Shown one piece after another: positions 1 through 9,061 of a DNA stretch of 64,000 nucleotides. Source of the DNA: Alkalihalobacillus sp. AL-G (GTDB lineage: Bacteria > Bacillota > Bacilli > Bacillales > Fictibacillaceae); assembly GCF_030643805.1 (NCBI RefSeq), contig NZ_CP094656.1, positions 1,612,001 through 1,676,000 of the forward strand, in the 5' to 3' direction. The first letter of the stretch is position 1. Every line of letters starts with the position of its first letter. The position numbers and the translations under genes were made by a program. The notes beneath the pieces are model-generated. The model was not told where the DNA came from, made no database searches, and was given only the letters and a program-made list of their open reading frames with translations.

Positions 1-610
<610 letters not shown>

Positions 611-676
611 TCAATTCTATTGATTCAAAATCTTGACGTTCATTATTTATCAATCATACGAAATTAAAAAAAGTTA

Positions 677-690
677 TGCAAACGGTTGCA
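677..690. promoter_or_regulatory. LacI-family operator 1 (malE control region)
   Basis: TGCAAACGGTTGCA is a near-perfect palindrome with a central CG, as expected for LacI/MalR/CcpA-type operators. It overlaps the -35 box of the malE promoter. The LacI-type regulator gene at 4450 is the likely partner, and CcpA is an alternative. Confidence 0.6.
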
Positions 691-714
691 GTCAATGTCT
701 TACCTTTGTATAAT
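686..714 (+). promoter_or_regulatory. Sigma-A-type promoter of the maltodextrin importer operon
   Basis: A TTGCAG -35 box (686-691) and a TATAAT -10 box (709-714) are separated by exactly 17 bp, about 60 bp upstream of the malE start. Operators overlap the -35 box and lie just after the expected start point, so repression by a LacI-type protein is expected. Confidence 0.7.
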
Positions 715-728
715 GAAAAATAAGCAAT

Positions 729-740
729 GCAAACGTTTTC
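729..740. promoter_or_regulatory. LacI-family operator 2 (malE control region)
   Basis: GCAAACGTTTTC matches the GCAAACGTTTGC-type palindrome with one mismatch. It lies about 8-20 bp after the expected transcription start. Its centre is about 51 bp from that of operator 1, close to five helical turns, so cooperative binding or looping is possible. Confidence 0.55.
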
Positions 741-777
741 ACAATGGTAGATCATTCATTTAGGGGAGGACAATAAC

Positions 778-2052
778 ATGTTTAAAAAGTTTTTAAGGGT
801 TTCAATGACTGCAAGTTTAGCAGTTGGATTGCTAGCGGCTTGTGGACCGCAAGACTCAGAAGGAACAGAAGATACGACCAAGAAAGATAGCAGCAATGAT
901 AAGCCAGAAAAATTAATAGTCTGGGAGGATAAAGAAAAGGGAATCGCTTTAGAACCTGCGATTAAGAGTTTTGAAGAAAAATACGGGATAAAGGTTGAAT
1001 ACAAAGAGCTCGGAATGGCTGACGAAATTCGTGAACAGCTTCCACTCGATGCACCAGCAGGAACCGGTCCTGATATTCTGACATTACCACACGATCAGAT
1101 TGGTGCAATGGCCACACAAGGACTTCTAGCTCCACTAGAAGTAAGTGAGGACGTAATCAATACATTTACGGAATCCTCCATTCAAGCTCAAACGTTCAAT
1201 GGTGAATTATACGGTTTGCCAAAAGCAACTGAAACACCTGTTTTTATTTACAACAAAGCACATATGGACAAAGCACCTGAATCGTTCAATGAGCTTTATG
1301 AATTCTCTAAAGGGTTTACGAAAGATGGAAAGTATGGCTTTCTTGCACTATGGGATAACTTCTATTTCGCCAATGCGATCATGGCAGCTAATGGAGGGTA
1401 TGTGTTCCAGCAAACCGCAGAAGGTCTCGATGCTTCAGATCTCGGCCTGAACAATGAAGGTGCGGTTGAAGGTGCTGAATACATTCAAAAGTGGTATGAC
1501 GAAGGATTGTTCCCGAAAGGAATCATCGGTGAAAGCGGCGGTTCTGCAATGGATGCATTATTCAATGAAGGTAAAGTCGCTTCTGTCATGAATGGACCTT
1601 GGGCATTCAAAGGCATGAGAGATGCGGGAATTGAGATTGGTGTAGCACCATTACCTAAGTTGCCGAATGGTGAATATCCTAAAACATTCATCGGAGTAAA
1701 AGGATGGCACGTATCAGCTTATTCAGAAAACAAGGAATGGGCGACAAGGCTTGTGGAGTGGCTGACTAACGCTGAAAATGCGAAAATCCGATATGAAAAA
1801 ACTTCAGAAATTCCACCGGTAAAATCATTGATGGAAGATCCGATCATTGCAGATAATGAAGGAGCAAATGCCGTTGCCGTACAATCTCAGCGTGGCGTAC
1901 CAATGCCGAACATCCCACAAATGGGTCAAGTGTGGGGACCGATGGCAAGCGCACTTCAATTGATTGTAACTGGCAAGCAAGAACCGAAAGCTGCTCTTGA
2001 TGAGGCTGTGAATACGATTAAAGCTCAAATTGAAGCAAGTGGAGCAGAATAA
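778..2052 (+). CDS. malE: Maltodextrin ABC transporter substrate-binding lipoprotein
   Basis: This is a 424-residue extracellular binding protein of the maltose/maltodextrin family (MdxE/MalE type). The N-terminus is a lipoprotein signal with lipobox LLAAC and the lipidated Cys at residue 22. An acidic linker follows and then the family-1 binding fold, including the TGPDILTLPHDQIG and GPWAF motifs. The length is normal. A GGGGAGG ribosome site precedes the ATG. It is first in an operon with the two permease genes. As in B. subtilis MdxEFG, no ATPase is encoded nearby, so a shared MsmX-like ATPase probably energises the system. Confidence 0.92.
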   Translation: MFKKFLRVSMTASLAVGLLAACGPQDSEGTEDTTKKDSSNDKPEKLIVWEDKEKGIALEPAIKSFEEKYGIKVEYKELGMADEIREQLPLDAPAGTGPDILTLPHDQIGAMATQGLLAPLEVSEDVINTFTESSIQAQTFNGELYGLPKATETPVFIYNKAHMDKAPESFNELYEFSKGFTKDGKYGFLALWDNFYFANAIMAANGGYVFQQTAEGLDASDLGLNNEGAVEGAEYIQKWYDEGLFPKGIIGESGGSAMDALFNEGKVASVMNGPWAFKGMRDAGIEIGVAPLPKLPNGEYPKTFIGVKGWHVSAYSENKEWATRLVEWLTNAENAKIRYEKTSEIPPVKSLMEDPIIADNEGANAVAVQSQRGVPMPNIPQMGQVWGPMASALQLIVTGKQEPKAALDEAVNTIKAQIEASGAE

Positions 2053-2098
2053 GGACCGAAGCTTGTACTGTATCAAAATAATTAAATAATATTAAAAA

Positions 2099-2179
2099 GG
2101 GGCTGACATAATTCAGGAGTCCGGCATCTCCGATCAGGAGTATACGAGACCCTAGTGAGTCAGCCCCTACTCATTTTTT
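2099..2179 (+). terminator. Terminator-like hairpin between malE and malF
   Basis: GGGGCTGAC (2099-2107) pairs perfectly with GTCAGCCCC (2159-2167) and is followed by a T-rich run ending near 2179. The loop is large, about 50 nt. Because the permease genes continue downstream without a clear new promoter, this probably acts as a leaky terminator or RNA-stabilising hairpin that gives excess malE transcript. Confidence 0.6.
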
Positions 2180-2218
2180 AAGCGTTTAACATATCGAGAA
2201 AGGGGACAGGGGTTTTAA

Positions 2219-3505
2219 ATGACTGATACAGCGATAACCACGTCCACGCATCGGAAAAAAGCACTAGGCTTGTCCCTGATACCAGGGCTTGGCCAATTTT
2301 ATAACAACCAATATTTCAAAGGAATCGCATTTCTTGTCTTATCATTTTCCTTTATCGTTGCGTTTTATGATCTTTTGAATATCGGTCTATGGGGAATCGT
2401 CACGTTAGGTGAGGAACTTCCCCGGGATCATTCAATATTTCTACTGGTTAAAGGGATTATTGCAATTATCGTGTTGGTATTGGGATTATCCGTTTACGCA
2501 TTGAATTTGTTCGACGCTTATCGAAATGGGAAAAAGCGTGACATGGGGCTCAAACTTAATTCGATCAGAGAGCAGTACCGAAATGTTGTCGATACCGGTT
2601 TCCCGTATTTAATGCTTTCGCCGGGTGTCTTCCTTCTCATATTTGTCGTTATTTTTCCGATTCTATTTGTCATTCTTCTTGCATTTACAAATTATGATTT
2701 ATACCATTCACCGCCTGCCAAACTGGTAGATTGGGTCGGGATACAGAACTTCATTGATATTTTCAAGCTCGATTTGTGGCGTGATACGTTCATCAGTGTT
2801 TTTGCTTGGACCGTCATTTGGACGTTAGTCGCAACGACGTGTCAAATTGCGATTGGTATTTTCCTTGCAGTCCTGTTGAATCAAAAGGATTTGAAATTCA
2901 AACGCATTTTCAGAACAATTTTGATTTTACCATGGGCGATTCCGGCGTTCGTTTCCATTCTTGTTTTTGCAGGGATGTTCAATGTAACATCTGGTGCAAT
3001 CAACAATGACATTTTAGCCTTTTTTGGAATCGATGCGATTCCTTGGCAGCTCGATCCTTTCTGGGCGAAGGTCGCATTGATTCTCATTCAGTCGTGGCTG
3101 GGATTTCCATTTATTTTTGCGATGGTCACTGGGGTTCTGCAATCGATTCCTGACGAGCTTTACGAAGCGTCGACAGTTGATGGGGCAACGATGTGGCAGA
3201 AGTTCCGAACCATCACCTTGCCGATGATTTTATACGCTATTGCACCGATTTTAATTACGCAATACACATTCAACTTTAACAACTTCAACGTCATCTTCTT
3301 GTTTAACGGCGGGGGTCCACCAGTACCTGGCCAAACCGCAGGATCGACGGATATTTTGATTTCATGGATCTATAGCTTGACGCTCGAATCGAAACAATAC
3401 GCGAAGGCTGCTGCAATAACGATGGTACTATCTGTTATCGTTATCTCGGTTGCGTTATGGCAATTCAGAAGAACGAAATCTTTCCAAGAGGAGGATATGA
3501 TGTAA
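2219..3505 (+). CDS. malF: Maltodextrin ABC transporter permease, MalF/MdxF type
   Basis: This is a 428-residue inner-membrane permease. The N-terminal segment with LIPGLGQFYNNQ and extra hydrophobic helices is typical of Bacillus MdxF-type subunits. The core permease domain follows, with several membrane helices and an EAA loop near residues 316-340 (EASTVDGA and the downstream LP) that contacts the ATPase. It pairs with the next gene to form the channel. The start has a GGGG-rich ribosome site. It ends in a one-base overlap with malG, which indicates translational coupling. Confidence 0.92.
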   Translation: MTDTAITTSTHRKKALGLSLIPGLGQFYNNQYFKGIAFLVLSFSFIVAFYDLLNIGLWGIVTLGEELPRDHSIFLLVKGIIAIIVLVLGLSVYALNLFDAYRNGKKRDMGLKLNSIREQYRNVVDTGFPYLMLSPGVFLLIFVVIFPILFVILLAFTNYDLYHSPPAKLVDWVGIQNFIDIFKLDLWRDTFISVFAWTVIWTLVATTCQIAIGIFLAVLLNQKDLKFKRIFRTILILPWAIPAFVSILVFAGMFNVTSGAINNDILAFFGIDAIPWQLDPFWAKVALILIQSWLGFPFIFAMVTGVLQSIPDELYEASTVDGATMWQKFRTITLPMILYAIAPILITQYTFNFNNFNVIFLFNGGGPPVPGQTAGSTDILISWIYSLTLESKQYAKAAAITMVLSVIVISVALWQFRRTKSFQEEDMM

Positions 3506-4347
3506 TGAATATGAAAAAACAAAAAATCATCCGCCTCACCTTATCCTACATTGCGATTTTCATTGCGCTCGCAATCGTCATTTATCCAGTACTTTGGATT
3601 GTAGGTTCATCGTTCAATCCTGGGAACAGCCTATCAGGGTCAACCATGATTCCGAAAAATGCATCACTTACACATTATAAGGAACTGTTTGACTTAGAAA
3701 AGAGCAACTACCTTATCTGGTATTGGAATACGTTGAAAATATGTACGATAACAATGGTCTTATCCGTTACAATGATCGCTCTGATGGGCTATTCGTTTTC
3801 CCGTTATCGTTTCGTCGGTCGCAAAAACGGATTAATGACATTTTTAATCCTGCAAATGATTCCAAACTTTGCGGCTCTTATCGCGATTTATGTTCTTGCT
3901 GTCGTAACTAACCTGATTGATACCCATCTTGCATTGATTCTCCTTTATACAGGTGGATTGCTGCCGATGAACACATGGCTTGCGAAAGGATATTTCGATA
4001 CGATACCAAAAGAGCTGGATGAGTCTGCAAGAATGGATGGCGCAGGACACCTCCGTATTTTCTGGCAAATTATCCTTCCTCTTGCAAAGCCGATTCTTGC
4101 TGTAATCGCGTTGTTCAGCTTCATAACGCCATTTGCTGATTTTATCCTCGCCAAAGTGATTTTAAGAAGTGAAGAAAAATACACTCTGGCTGTGGGATTA
4201 TATAACCTTGTCGCAAAACAATTTGGAGCAGAGTTTACGAAATTTGCAGCAGGCGCCGTTCTGATTGCAATTCCGATTTCGCTATTGTTCCTTTCGCTTC
4301 AGCGTTATTTGATTTCAGGATTAACTGCCGGTGGTACGAAAGGGTAA
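3505..4347 (+). CDS. malG: Maltodextrin ABC transporter permease, MalG/MdxG type
   Basis: This is a 280-residue permease and the second channel subunit of the importer. It has about six membrane helices and an EAA loop near residue 170 (ELDESARMDGAG followed by LPLAKP). The ATG at 3505 overlaps the last base of the malF stop and is preceded by AAGAGGAGG, so I prefer it to the in-frame ATG at 3457, which lies inside malF and has no ribosome site. The C-terminus (LISGLTAGGTKG) is typical of MalG proteins. Confidence 0.92.
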   Translation: MNMKKQKIIRLTLSYIAIFIALAIVIYPVLWIVGSSFNPGNSLSGSTMIPKNASLTHYKELFDLEKSNYLIWYWNTLKICTITMVLSVTMIALMGYSFSRYRFVGRKNGLMTFLILQMIPNFAALIAIYVLAVVTNLIDTHLALILLYTGGLLPMNTWLAKGYFDTIPKELDESARMDGAGHLRIFWQIILPLAKPILAVIALFSFITPFADFILAKVILRSEEKYTLAVGLYNLVAKQFGAEFTKFAAGAVLIAIPISLLFLSLQRYLISGLTAGGTKG

Positions 4348-4357
4348 ACGATCGTTT
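4346..4357. promoter_or_regulatory. Perfect 12-bp palindrome after malG
   Basis: AAACGATCGTTT is self-complementary. It begins inside the malG stop codon and lies about 35 bp upstream of the probable -35 box of the regulator gene. It carries the AAACG/CGTTT halves seen in LacI-type operators but with wider spacing, so it could be an autoregulatory site. The function is a guess. Confidence 0.3.
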
Positions 4358-4392
4358 CTACGTCAGGATATTGTTCAGTACTTAACAAATAA

Positions 4393-4420
4393 CTTTTAAG
4401 TGGTAAAATAGTAGTATAAT
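4393..4420 (+). promoter_or_regulatory. Probable promoter of the LacI-type regulator gene
   Basis: A perfect TATAAT lies at 4415-4420, 30 bp upstream of the regulator ATG. The -35 match (CTTTTA near 4393-4398) is weak. No terminator is visible after malG, so the regulator may also be read from the operon. Confidence 0.45.
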
Positions 4421-4449
4421 ACGGTATATAGAGATAGGAGGAAGCGGGC

Positions 4450-5514
4450 ATGGCAGTTACAATAAAAGATGTTGCAAAATTAGCAAACGTTGCCCCTTCG
4501 ACAGTATCAAGGGTTATTGCAAATAATCCACGAATCAGTGAGCGTACGAAGAAAAAAGTTCGTGAAGCAATGGATTATCTCGGCTATCATCCGAACTTTA
4601 ATGCTCGAAGCCTTGCCAATCGGTCTTCAAAGGCAATAGGTATCGTCATGCCAAGCTCTGCTGAGAAGGCGTTCCAAAATCCATTTTTCCCTGAGGTGCT
4701 TAGAGGCATCAGTACAAAGGCTCATGAAAAAGAATTTACATTGTTGATGTCGACAGGTACAACAGAAGAAGAAATCTATCGTGCAGTTGTCGGAATGGTT
4801 CAGGGAAGGCGCGTTGATGGTATTGTCCTTCTTTATTCAAGAGTCGACGATCCAATCATGGCGTACCTTTATGAACAGAAGTTTCCGTTTACGGTTGTAG
4901 GTAAGCCGTTCAAGAATGATAATAAAATCAATCATGTCGATAATGACAACTATAAAGCAGCAAAACAGTTGACCGAACACTTAATCACAAACGGCCATAA
5001 ACGGATCGGTTTTGTCGGTGGAAGTGTAAATCTAGTCGTTACAACGGATCGGTTGCTAGGATATGAAAAGGCACTTCAGGTTGCGAATATTCCATATCGG
5101 AGCGAATACATCATCAATGCTGACTTTGCTCTCGAAAGCGGTCAAAGGGCGGTTTCTGAGCTTATGTCTCTTGAACAACCATCGACTGCGCTGGTTGTAA
5201 CTGATGATTTGATGGCACTCGGAGTACTCAGAATGTTTGATGACATTGGTGTAAAGGTACCAAACGATGTTTCTGTCGTCAGCTTTAACAATGCAATGAT
5301 CGCTGAGCTTGCGACACCCTCCTTAACATCGGTTGACATTAATATTTATGAGCTTGGCTATCAGGCAGTTGATTGTCTATTGGAAACGATTGAAAAACCG
5401 GACGGACCACCGAGTAAAATAAAAGTCGATCATCGCATCATCATTCGGCAATCGAGCGAACAACAACTGACAACGAACGATATCAAATCAGAAGAAGTAA
5501 CAAAAAACGATTGA
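4450..5514 (+). CDS. LacI/GalR-family transcriptional regulator (probable maltodextrin repressor)
   Basis: This is a 354-residue regulator. Residues 1-25 form the LacI helix-turn-helix (TIKDVAKLANVAPSTVSRVI) followed by the hinge helix region (ARSLANRSS). A periplasmic-binding-protein-like effector domain makes up the rest. A GGAGG site precedes the ATG. Its position directly after the maltodextrin importer, and the two LacI-type operators before malE, make it the likely operon repressor that responds to maltose or maltodextrin. The ligand is inferred from context. CcpA itself is unlikely given this neighbourhood. Confidence 0.88.
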   Translation: MAVTIKDVAKLANVAPSTVSRVIANNPRISERTKKKVREAMDYLGYHPNFNARSLANRSSKAIGIVMPSSAEKAFQNPFFPEVLRGISTKAHEKEFTLLMSTGTTEEEIYRAVVGMVQGRRVDGIVLLYSRVDDPIMAYLYEQKFPFTVVGKPFKNDNKINHVDNDNYKAAKQLTEHLITNGHKRIGFVGGSVNLVVTTDRLLGYEKALQVANIPYRSEYIINADFALESGQRAVSELMSLEQPSTALVVTDDLMALGVLRMFDDIGVKVPNDVSVVSFNNAMIAELATPSLTSVDINIYELGYQAVDCLLETIEKPDGPPSKIKVDHRIIIRQSSEQQLTTNDIKSEEVTKND

Positions 5515-5540
5515 ACAATCAAAACGAGACAGCATCAGAT

Positions 5541-5574
5541 TGTTATTTTTCTTGAGTCCTAAAAGAAAAATACA
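5541..5574. repeat. AT-rich imperfect inverted repeat after the regulator gene
   Basis: TGTTATTTTTCTT (5541-5553) faces AAGAAAAATACA (5563-5574) across a short spacer. It may act as a weak bidirectional terminator between the regulator and the demethylase genes. It lacks the GC-rich stem of the strong terminators elsewhere in this window. Confidence 0.35.
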
Positions 5575-5685
5575 ACTGATCGTTTGTTTCGTTTTTTTAC
5601 GTTAAAAATAAAAGGATTCTCGAACTTCAGTCTTGAATGTGTCAGTATGTATGAAATTTCAGGGTACGATGGCAGGTGTAGCTTA

Positions 5686-6627
5686 GTGGCAAATTCGATT
5701 GAAACTTTTCCGTTTCCATTCACGAAAGACCAGTATGAATATACGAATAATTCGTCACAACTCAATCCAGTTAGATGTGTGGAAGTGACAGGAGACTACA
5801 ATTCAGAAATTCAATTAAAGCGGAAGCTGATCGAGGAACATCCAGAGAGGTGTTATCGATCGTTCCGTCATTCAATAGAAGGGCAATGGGAAATACTTAA
5901 GCTGCTCTTTCATGAGATTGCAACCTATGAGCCTGATCACTTTACCTTTGAGAGAAGAGGCAAGGAGTATCGGTTTCAAAACCTGATTCTTGGGGAAGAG
6001 GAGCGATTTATTGACCGTGACCTCTCGTCAATTGATAGTGAACCATTTGACTTAGCAGGAAGACATGTCCAAGAAGATCTAATTTTAATGGGGGACAGGG
6101 AAGGCACTTTGTTTCTCGATGCTGGACAGCTCTGTTTTCCGTCAAATTGGTCACTGGCGTTTGCGTTTGGCCTTGATTTTAAATCAATCCATACACCAGT
6201 ACCTCGAATTAATCAAACTGGTTTTATCGAAAAGGTCGAACGTTTTATTAAAAGAATTCGACCAGGTACAGCTTGGGAACGGAACAATTGGTCAGTGACC
6301 ATCACAAACAAACTCGACACGCCACTCGAGACCTATTCAGAATGGGGCAGGAGCAGATTAAAAGTGACAGAAGAGAATGTGGAAGACCTGTTACATTTAA
6401 GAGTGGAAATCCAGAGACTTTATCGGTTACCGCTGACCAATGATGTGCTTTTTACAATCCATACGTATCTTCTATCATTAAAGGATATGGCAACAAACAA
6501 TGAATGGTTGACTCGGTTCTTTAAAAATGTGGAAACGCTAACGGATGATATTGCGGAATACAAAGGGATATCACTATATAAAAAGCCATTGATGAACTAT
6601 TTCGAGCAGAAAGTCAAAAAGGATTGA
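5686..6627 (+). CDS. Heme-dependent oxidative N-demethylase family protein (DUF3445), catalytic subunit
   Basis: The protein resembles the DUF3445/HDOD family, the heme-binding catalytic subunit of oxidative N-demethylases such as dimethylamine monooxygenase. The family start FPFPF appears near the N-terminus, and the central ERRGKEY, LDAGQLCFPSNWSL and TPVPRINQ segments are characteristic. I prefer the GTG at 5686, which has an AGGTG site 7 nt upstream and puts FPFPF close to the N-terminus. Other possible starts are the ATG at 5647 and the TTG at 5584, neither with a clear ribosome site. It leads a tight operon with the DmmA-like and flavin/iron-sulfur reductase genes. The amine substrate is unknown. 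Confidence 0.8.
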   Translation: MANSIETFPFPFTKDQYEYTNNSSQLNPVRCVEVTGDYNSEIQLKRKLIEEHPERCYRSFRHSIEGQWEILKLLFHEIATYEPDHFTFERRGKEYRFQNLILGEEERFIDRDLSSIDSEPFDLAGRHVQEDLILMGDREGTLFLDAGQLCFPSNWSLAFAFGLDFKSIHTPVPRINQTGFIEKVERFIKRIRPGTAWERNNWSVTITNKLDTPLETYSEWGRSRLKVTEENVEDLLHLRVEIQRLYRLPLTNDVLFTIHTYLLSLKDMATNNEWLTRFFKNVETLTDDIAEYKGISLYKKPLMNYFEQKVKKD

Positions 6628-6633
6628 TCGATC

Positions 6634-7110
6634 ATGGGCAACACAATTGCTATAGATTATAACAGACCGCGTTGTTTAATAATCTCAGATGACTGTAAGA
6701 ATGCGAAGCTCCCGAACATCCTAAAGGAAATGAAGGATCGAAATCTCGACTTTCAAATCATAGATTATAGTAATGAAATGGCTTCTGAAACTCTCGAGAA
6801 AAGATTATCTAATCAACCACTAGGGTGCTTGTTAATCCTCTTAGTCAATCCAGAGCTATCCAGAAGAATTGTGCACATCGCGAGGGAGATTCACTTTTCT
6901 ATAAATGATATCATCGTGATTTCAGACTCCGGTTTGTCACGGCACGTTTTTTGTGGCAGCTGTCATTTTATTAACGAGAATATTCAAGCACGTCGCTTCA
7001 ACTGTAAAAAATGCTTGAACGAGCTTGAGGTTTCAGACCATTTTTCGGCATATTATCAAGCGGTTCTTGGGTATCCAGTCATCAAACAAGCGGGTGTTGA
7101 ACATGAATAA
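6634..7110 (+). CDS. DmmA-like accessory subunit of the N-demethylase
   Basis: This 158-residue protein matches the dimethylamine monooxygenase DmmA-like family in context and features. An alpha/beta N-terminal half is followed by a four-cysteine motif, CGSC at residues 107-110 and CKKC at 124-127, which probably binds zinc or iron. The gene starts 6 nt after the catalytic subunit and overlaps the reductase gene by 8 nt, so all three should be made together. It probably mediates assembly or electron delivery to the heme subunit. The family assignment is less certain than for its neighbours. Confidence 0.7.
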   Translation: MGNTIAIDYNRPRCLIISDDCKNAKLPNILKEMKDRNLDFQIIDYSNEMASETLEKRLSNQPLGCLLILLVNPELSRRIVHIAREIHFSINDIIVISDSGLSRHVFCGSCHFINENIQARRFNCKKCLNELEVSDHFSAYYQAVLGYPVIKQAGVEHE

Positions 7111-8044
7111 ATCCATTCAACTTCAGGTGGAAAAAGTAATCAACGAAACCCAAAAAGTGAAAAGGCTAGTACTAGGATCAAAACAAATCAAGCTACCGAC
7201 ATTTGGTCCTGGAGCACACATCACACTTCATTTACCGATGGGAACCCGTCAATATTCCCTTACCAACAATCCAGTTCAATCAACGAATAATTACGAAATC
7301 GCAGTCAAAAGAATCGGCGGAGAAGGTAGTGGGTCAGGATTTATCCATGATCACGTTAAAAAAGGGGTTACGCTTACTGTGTCTATTCCGGACAATTATT
7401 TTCCTCTGCACTTGAAGGCGAACCACCATGTTTTCTATGCTGCCGGGATTGGGATTACCCCAGTTCTCTCCATGATCTCCTATTTAAAAACAATCGGTCA
7501 TTCCTTTGAACTTCATTACGTAGCCCGTTCAAGAGAAGAGTGTGCTTTTTACGAACAGCTTCAATCAGAGTGCGGAACCCAATCTGCGTTTTATTTTATG
7601 GAAAGGTCGGAGCGGATGAAGCGGTTGAAGGAAACGATGCGTAATCGAACAATCGGAACACATGTGTATATGTGCGGTCCACAAGCATTCATGGAGGAGC
7701 TCGTCACGTATGCCAAGAAGCTTCATTTCCCATCGCACCATATTCATGTCGAAAGATTTGCACCGGTGAGTGATACAAAAAATAGAACGCCATTTACAGT
7801 TTCACTAGAAAAACGTAATAAAATGATTACGGTAGAAGCAGAAAAAAGTTTGTTGGAATCACTTGCTGACCATGACATCAAAGTCCCTTATGCATGCCGT
7901 ATGGGGATATGTGGAACTTGTGAGGTCATAGTGAACAATGGAAAGGTCCAGCATCTCGATTCCTTCTTAACTGAGAAGGAGAGGAAAACAAAGCTTTTGA
8001 GCTGTGTCTCTAGGGGAGTGAATCATATTTCAATCGATCTTTAA
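7103..8044 (+). CDS. PDR/VanB-type reductase (FMN or FAD, NAD(P)H, C-terminal 2Fe-2S) of the N-demethylase
   Basis: This 313-residue reductase has three modules in order. A flavin domain near residues 1-100 contains RQYSLTN. An NAD(P)H domain contains AAGIGITPVLSM and MCGPQAFM. A C-terminal plant-type 2Fe-2S domain carries CRMGICGTC and the later Cys in LLSCVSRG. It should pass electrons from NAD(P)H to the heme subunit. The ATG at 7103 overlaps the upstream gene by 8 nt; the longer in-frame start at 7025 lies inside that gene and is rejected. Confidence 0.88.
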   Translation: MNKSIQLQVEKVINETQKVKRLVLGSKQIKLPTFGPGAHITLHLPMGTRQYSLTNNPVQSTNNYEIAVKRIGGEGSGSGFIHDHVKKGVTLTVSIPDNYFPLHLKANHHVFYAAGIGITPVLSMISYLKTIGHSFELHYVARSREECAFYEQLQSECGTQSAFYFMERSERMKRLKETMRNRTIGTHVYMCGPQAFMEELVTYAKKLHFPSHHIHVERFAPVSDTKNRTPFTVSLEKRNKMITVEAEKSLLESLADHDIKVPYACRMGICGTCEVIVNNGKVQHLDSFLTEKERKTKLLSCVSRGVNHISIDL

Positions 8045-8146
8045 GGTGTGAAGGGAGAAAAGATAGATAAACCGGGACAGATGGTAATTCTTAAAGATAA
8101 TCCGAGAACAGGTAAGGCAAGCATTGCCCAGGTGATGCAAATACGT

Positions 8147-9061
8147 TTACCTTTTTTCAAGCCCTTCCAGCACACGGCGGAACGGTTGCTCTTCTTTTGC
8201 TGCTTCAAAACCAGCAAATGGACATACGATTTGAGCCACCCGTTCCAGTACGGTATGCATCGAAAATTGTTCCGGTCTTAATCCAGGCTTCACCTCGTCC
8301 CACTGCAAAGGTGTTGCAACCAGTGCCTCATCGTTTCCACGAAGTGAATATGGGGCTATAATCGTTTTTCCCTCTGCATGCTGTATGTAATCGATGTAAC
8401 AGCGTGATCCACGATTTTGCTTCAGCCGTTCGATCGTAAACTTTTCAGGGTTTTGCTCAACAAGGTAGGTGGCAACAAAATGAGTGAACATTCGGGTCTC
8501 GTCATAGGTATAGGTGTCATCTGGCAATGGAACATACACCTGGATCCCCTTATTTCCAGACGTTTTTACAAATGCATGGAGCTTCAATCGGTCAAGTATA
8601 TCTTTAATTAGAATTGCTGCTTCAACAGCTAGTGAAAATTGCTCTCGGGACGGTGGATCAAGATCAAAAACGATTTCAGCTGGCATCGATGATTGGATCG
8701 TGTTAAAAGGAATGTGGTATTCAAGTGCGAGTTGATTTCCAAGCCATACTAAAGGGGGCAAAGCATTACAGACAATGTAACGGATGCCTTCATGTTCATT
8801 CGTTTCAACAAAGTCCGGTGCATAATCCGGGCAATTTTTTTGATAGAAAAAGTCATCATGCATACCATGGGGATATCGTTTAACCGTCAACCAACGATTT
8901 TTTAAAAAAGGAAGCATAAACGAATGAATTTGTATCAAATAGTGTAGATAGGATTGCTTTGTAATCCCTTTTTGTGGATATAAAATTTTATCGAGACTGG
9001 TTACGTTGATTGTCTCGTCGTCAATGTTCAGCTGTCCATCTGATTTTGCAGTGCTTCCCAT
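8147..9061 (-). CDS. ligD: Free-standing LigD polymerase/primase (Pol) module
   Basis: This 304-residue ORF corresponds to the polymerase (archaeo-eukaryotic primase fold) module of the end-joining ligase LigD. It shows the catalytic FDLDPPS pair of acidic residues, the KTSGNKGIQVYVPL motif and the RGNDEALVATPLQWDEV segment. In Bacillus YkoU this module is fused behind an ATP-dependent ligase; here the ligase part upstream is broken. The ATG at 9061 has a GGGAGG site 9 nt upstream, so it could be translated alone. The alternative TTG at 9088 has no such site. The reading frame is intact, which suggests either recent decay or retained function. Confidence 0.82.
   Translation of the reverse strand: MGSTAKSDGQLNIDDETINVTSLDKILYPQKGITKQSYLHYLIQIHSFMLPFLKNRWLTVKRYPHGMHDDFFYQKNCPDYAPDFVETNEHEGIRYIVCNALPPLVWLGNQLALEYHIPFNTIQSSMPAEIVFDLDPPSREQFSLAVEAAILIKDILDRLKLHAFVKTSGNKGIQVYVPLPDDTYTYDETRMFTHFVATYLVEQNPEKFTIERLKQNRGSRCYIDYIQHAEGKTIIAPYSLRGNDEALVATPLQWDEVKPGLRPEQFSMHTVLERVAQIVCPFAGFEAAKEEQPFRRVLEGLEKR

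Noticed and set aside
3457-3504. Longer start for malG
   Set aside because: It lies inside malF with no ribosome site; the ATG at 3505 has a strong AGGAGG site.
8048-8281. Plus-strand frame after the N-demethylase reductase
   Set aside because: The GTG start has no ribosome site and most of the frame is antisense to the ligD Pol module. The short unmatched part (8048-8146) could be a gene remnant but cannot be supported.
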